A stretch of DNA of 64,000 nucleotides from Verrucomicrobiota bacterium (GTDB lineage Bacteria > Verrucomicrobiota > Verrucomicrobiia > Opitutales > Opitutaceae), in assembly GCA_023386835.1 (NCBI GenBank), contig JAEWIY010000230.1, positions 1-64,000 on the forward strand, read 5' to 3'. Below the pieces are notes generated by a model. The model had not been told where the DNA came from, ran no database searches, and saw only the letters and a list, made by a program, of their open reading frames with translations. Both the position numbers and the translations under genes were made by a program. Shown one piece after another: positions 62,768 to 64,000 of this stretch; the stretch's first letter is position 1; each line of letters opens with the position of its first letter.

Positions 62768-64000
62768 ATGGCTGAATGGCTGAACTTCACGACGGGTCGG
62801 CTCCCGCCGTCGCTCGACGGCACCTCCGACCCGTGGCTGGTCCGGCTGCACCTCGTTTCCGACGCGGTCGCCGCCGGCGCGCTGTTCGTCATTCCGGCGA
62901 TCCTGATGTTTCTGGTCATTCGGCGCCGCGACCTCTCGTTCTCGAAGGTCTTCGTTCTGTTCAGCGCCTTTCTCCTGGTGGTCGCGACCCAACACTTCCT
63001 GCGGGTCTGGACCTTCTGGTCACCTGACCCGTGGACAGACGGTGCGCTGAAGGCGCTGGGCGCCTTGCTGGGCCTCGGCGCCCTGATCGGGTTGGTGAAG
63101 GTCATCCCCGACGTCTTGCGCACGCCCGCCCGGGATGAGTTGCGGCAGCTCTACGCGGAAACCGAAAAGCGCGTGAAGGCCCGCACTGCGCAGCTGACCG
63201 CCGCCAACGATCAGCTGGCCGCGGAAATCCGTCAGCGCGAAAGCGCCGAGGCGGACGCGCGCCGGCTGAATGTTTCCCTCGAAAACCGAATCGCCGAGCT
63301 GCAAACGCTCTTCGAGTTCATCCCGATCGGCGTCGGTATCGCCAACGACGCCGAGTGCACCGAGATCCACATCAATCCCGCCCTCGGTGCGATCCTGAAC
63401 GTGCCGCCCTCCTCGGCGGACGGTCCCTTGCGCGGCGTGTCGCGCGCACCGTCCTCGGTCTACCGCGCTTTCCGCAACGGCCAGGAACTCGCGCCGGCGG
63501 AACAGCCGATGCAGATCGCCGCGCGCGAAAACCAGGCGGTGCTCGACTACGAGATGACGATCCAGCGGCACGACGGCGTGACGCTCGACGTCCTCGTCAG
63601 TGCGGTTCCGCGGCGCGACCGGACCGGCCACGCCCGGGGCTGCGTGGCCACGATTCAGGACATCACCCAGCGCAAGCGCACGGAGCAGGAGCGGCTCGAG
63701 TTCGAGCGGCGGCTCCAGGAGACCCAGAAATTGGAGAGCTTGGGCGTGCTTTCAGGCGGCATCGCGCACGATTTCAACAACCTGCTCACCGGCGTGCTCG
63801 GGCACGCCAATCTCGCCCGCTTCTCCCTGCACGACGGACAGGAAGCCGTGTCGCAGGCGCTCGACCAGATTGAGCGTTCCGCCCAACGGGCCGCCGATCT
63901 TTGCAAGCAGTTGCTGGCCTACGCCGGCAAAGGTCGTTTCCACGTCCAACCGCTCCATGTCAGCCGGCTGGTCGAAGAAATGTCCCACCTCCTGGTGCTT
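62768..64000 (+). CDS. Sensor histidine kinase with ethylene-receptor-like membrane domain (3' end beyond window)
   Basis: The first 411 codons are present. Residues about 24-110 form three membrane helices that align by eye with plant ETR1: HLVSDAVAAGALFVIPAI against YISDFFIALAYFSIPLEL, and AFLLVVATQHFLRVWTF against AFIVLCGATHLINLWTF. The copper ligand His69 matches His76, but Cys65 is Val72. A coiled coil and a PAS domain (about 175-300; LQTLFEFIPIGVGIAND) follow. The dimerisation box is GVLSGGIAHDFNNLLTGV with the phospho-histidine at residue 334. The HATPase lies outside the window. What it senses is unknown. Confidence 0.85.
   Translation, partial: MAEWLNFTTGRLPPSLDGTSDPWLVRLHLVSDAVAAGALFVIPAILMFLVIRRRDLSFSKVFVLFSAFLLVVATQHFLRVWTFWSPDPWTDGALKALGALLGLGALIGLVKVIPDVLRTPARDELRQLYAETEKRVKARTAQLTAANDQLAAEIRQRESAEADARRLNVSLENRIAELQTLFEFIPIGVGIANDAECTEIHINPALGAILNVPPSSADGPLRGVSRAPSSVYRAFRNGQELAPAEQPMQIAARENQAVLDYEMTIQRHDGVTLDVLVSAVPRRDRTGHARGCVATIQDITQRKRTEQERLEFERRLQETQKLESLGVLSGGIAHDFNNLLTGVLGHANLARFSLHDGQEAVSQALDQIERSAQRAADLCKQLLAYAGKGRFHVQPLHVSRLVEEMSHLLVL

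Overview
The window is a dense, GC-rich bacterial chromosome segment with no rRNA, tRNA, insertion sequence, phage or CRISPR that I can see. Several features together point to Verrucomicrobiota, most likely the Opitutaceae: a Chlamydia-type ribonucleotide reductase pair (NrdA with several ATP-cones, NrdB without the radical tyrosine), a secreted protease carrying the C-terminal repeat typical of that phylum, large hybrid kinases with OB-fold-like sensor repeats, and a FecI/FecR/TonB receptor set. The placement is an inference from gene content; no marker gene was compared.

Layout. 1-7.4 kb: a partial rhodanese, phosphatidylserine decarboxylase, asparaginyl-tRNA synthetase, and an overlapping opgG-unknown-opgH operon for periplasmic glucans. 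7.5-15.6 kb: ClpB with a readable sigma-70 promoter, a secreted metalloprotease, and a LuxR-type response regulator translationally coupled to its histidine kinase. 15.7-25.0 kb: a tight eight-gene minus-strand operon (epimerase, medium-chain dehydrogenase, GT4 glycosyltransferase, three related CgeB-like glycosyltransferases, methyltransferase, ABC exporter) that looks like a glycan or glycoconjugate assembly line. 25.3-33.4 kb: a sigma-54 activator, a cysteine-rich copper-storage-like protein, a 58-aa membrane protein coupled to NDH-2, and a 1459-aa hybrid kinase.

33.4-37.3 kb: small envelope and stress-type genes: a stand-alone FtsK-gamma-like winged helix, a lipoprotein, two PRC-barrel exported proteins converging on a strong bidirectional terminator, and CsbD. 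37.3-46.6 kb: a PQQ-type sugar dehydrogenase with an inserted CHRD domain, the FecI-FecR-TonB receptor trio, an orphan acyl carrier protein, a low-molecular-weight phosphatase and a quinone oxidoreductase. 46.6-51.5 kb: nrdB-nrdA. 51.5-54.2 kb: a DUF167 protein and MATE and EamA transporters. 54.2-58.4 kb: a lipoprotein cluster with LpoB and YcfL. 58.5-64 kb: a coiled-coil LysM protein, an AEC transporter, an FKBP isomerase, and a truncated kinase whose membrane domain resembles the plant ethylene receptor but lacks its copper-binding cysteine.

The best candidates for new biology are the eight-gene glycan operon, the ethylene-receptor-like kinase, the stand-alone FtsK-gamma protein, the copper-protein/NDH-2 unit and the Leu-type NrdB.
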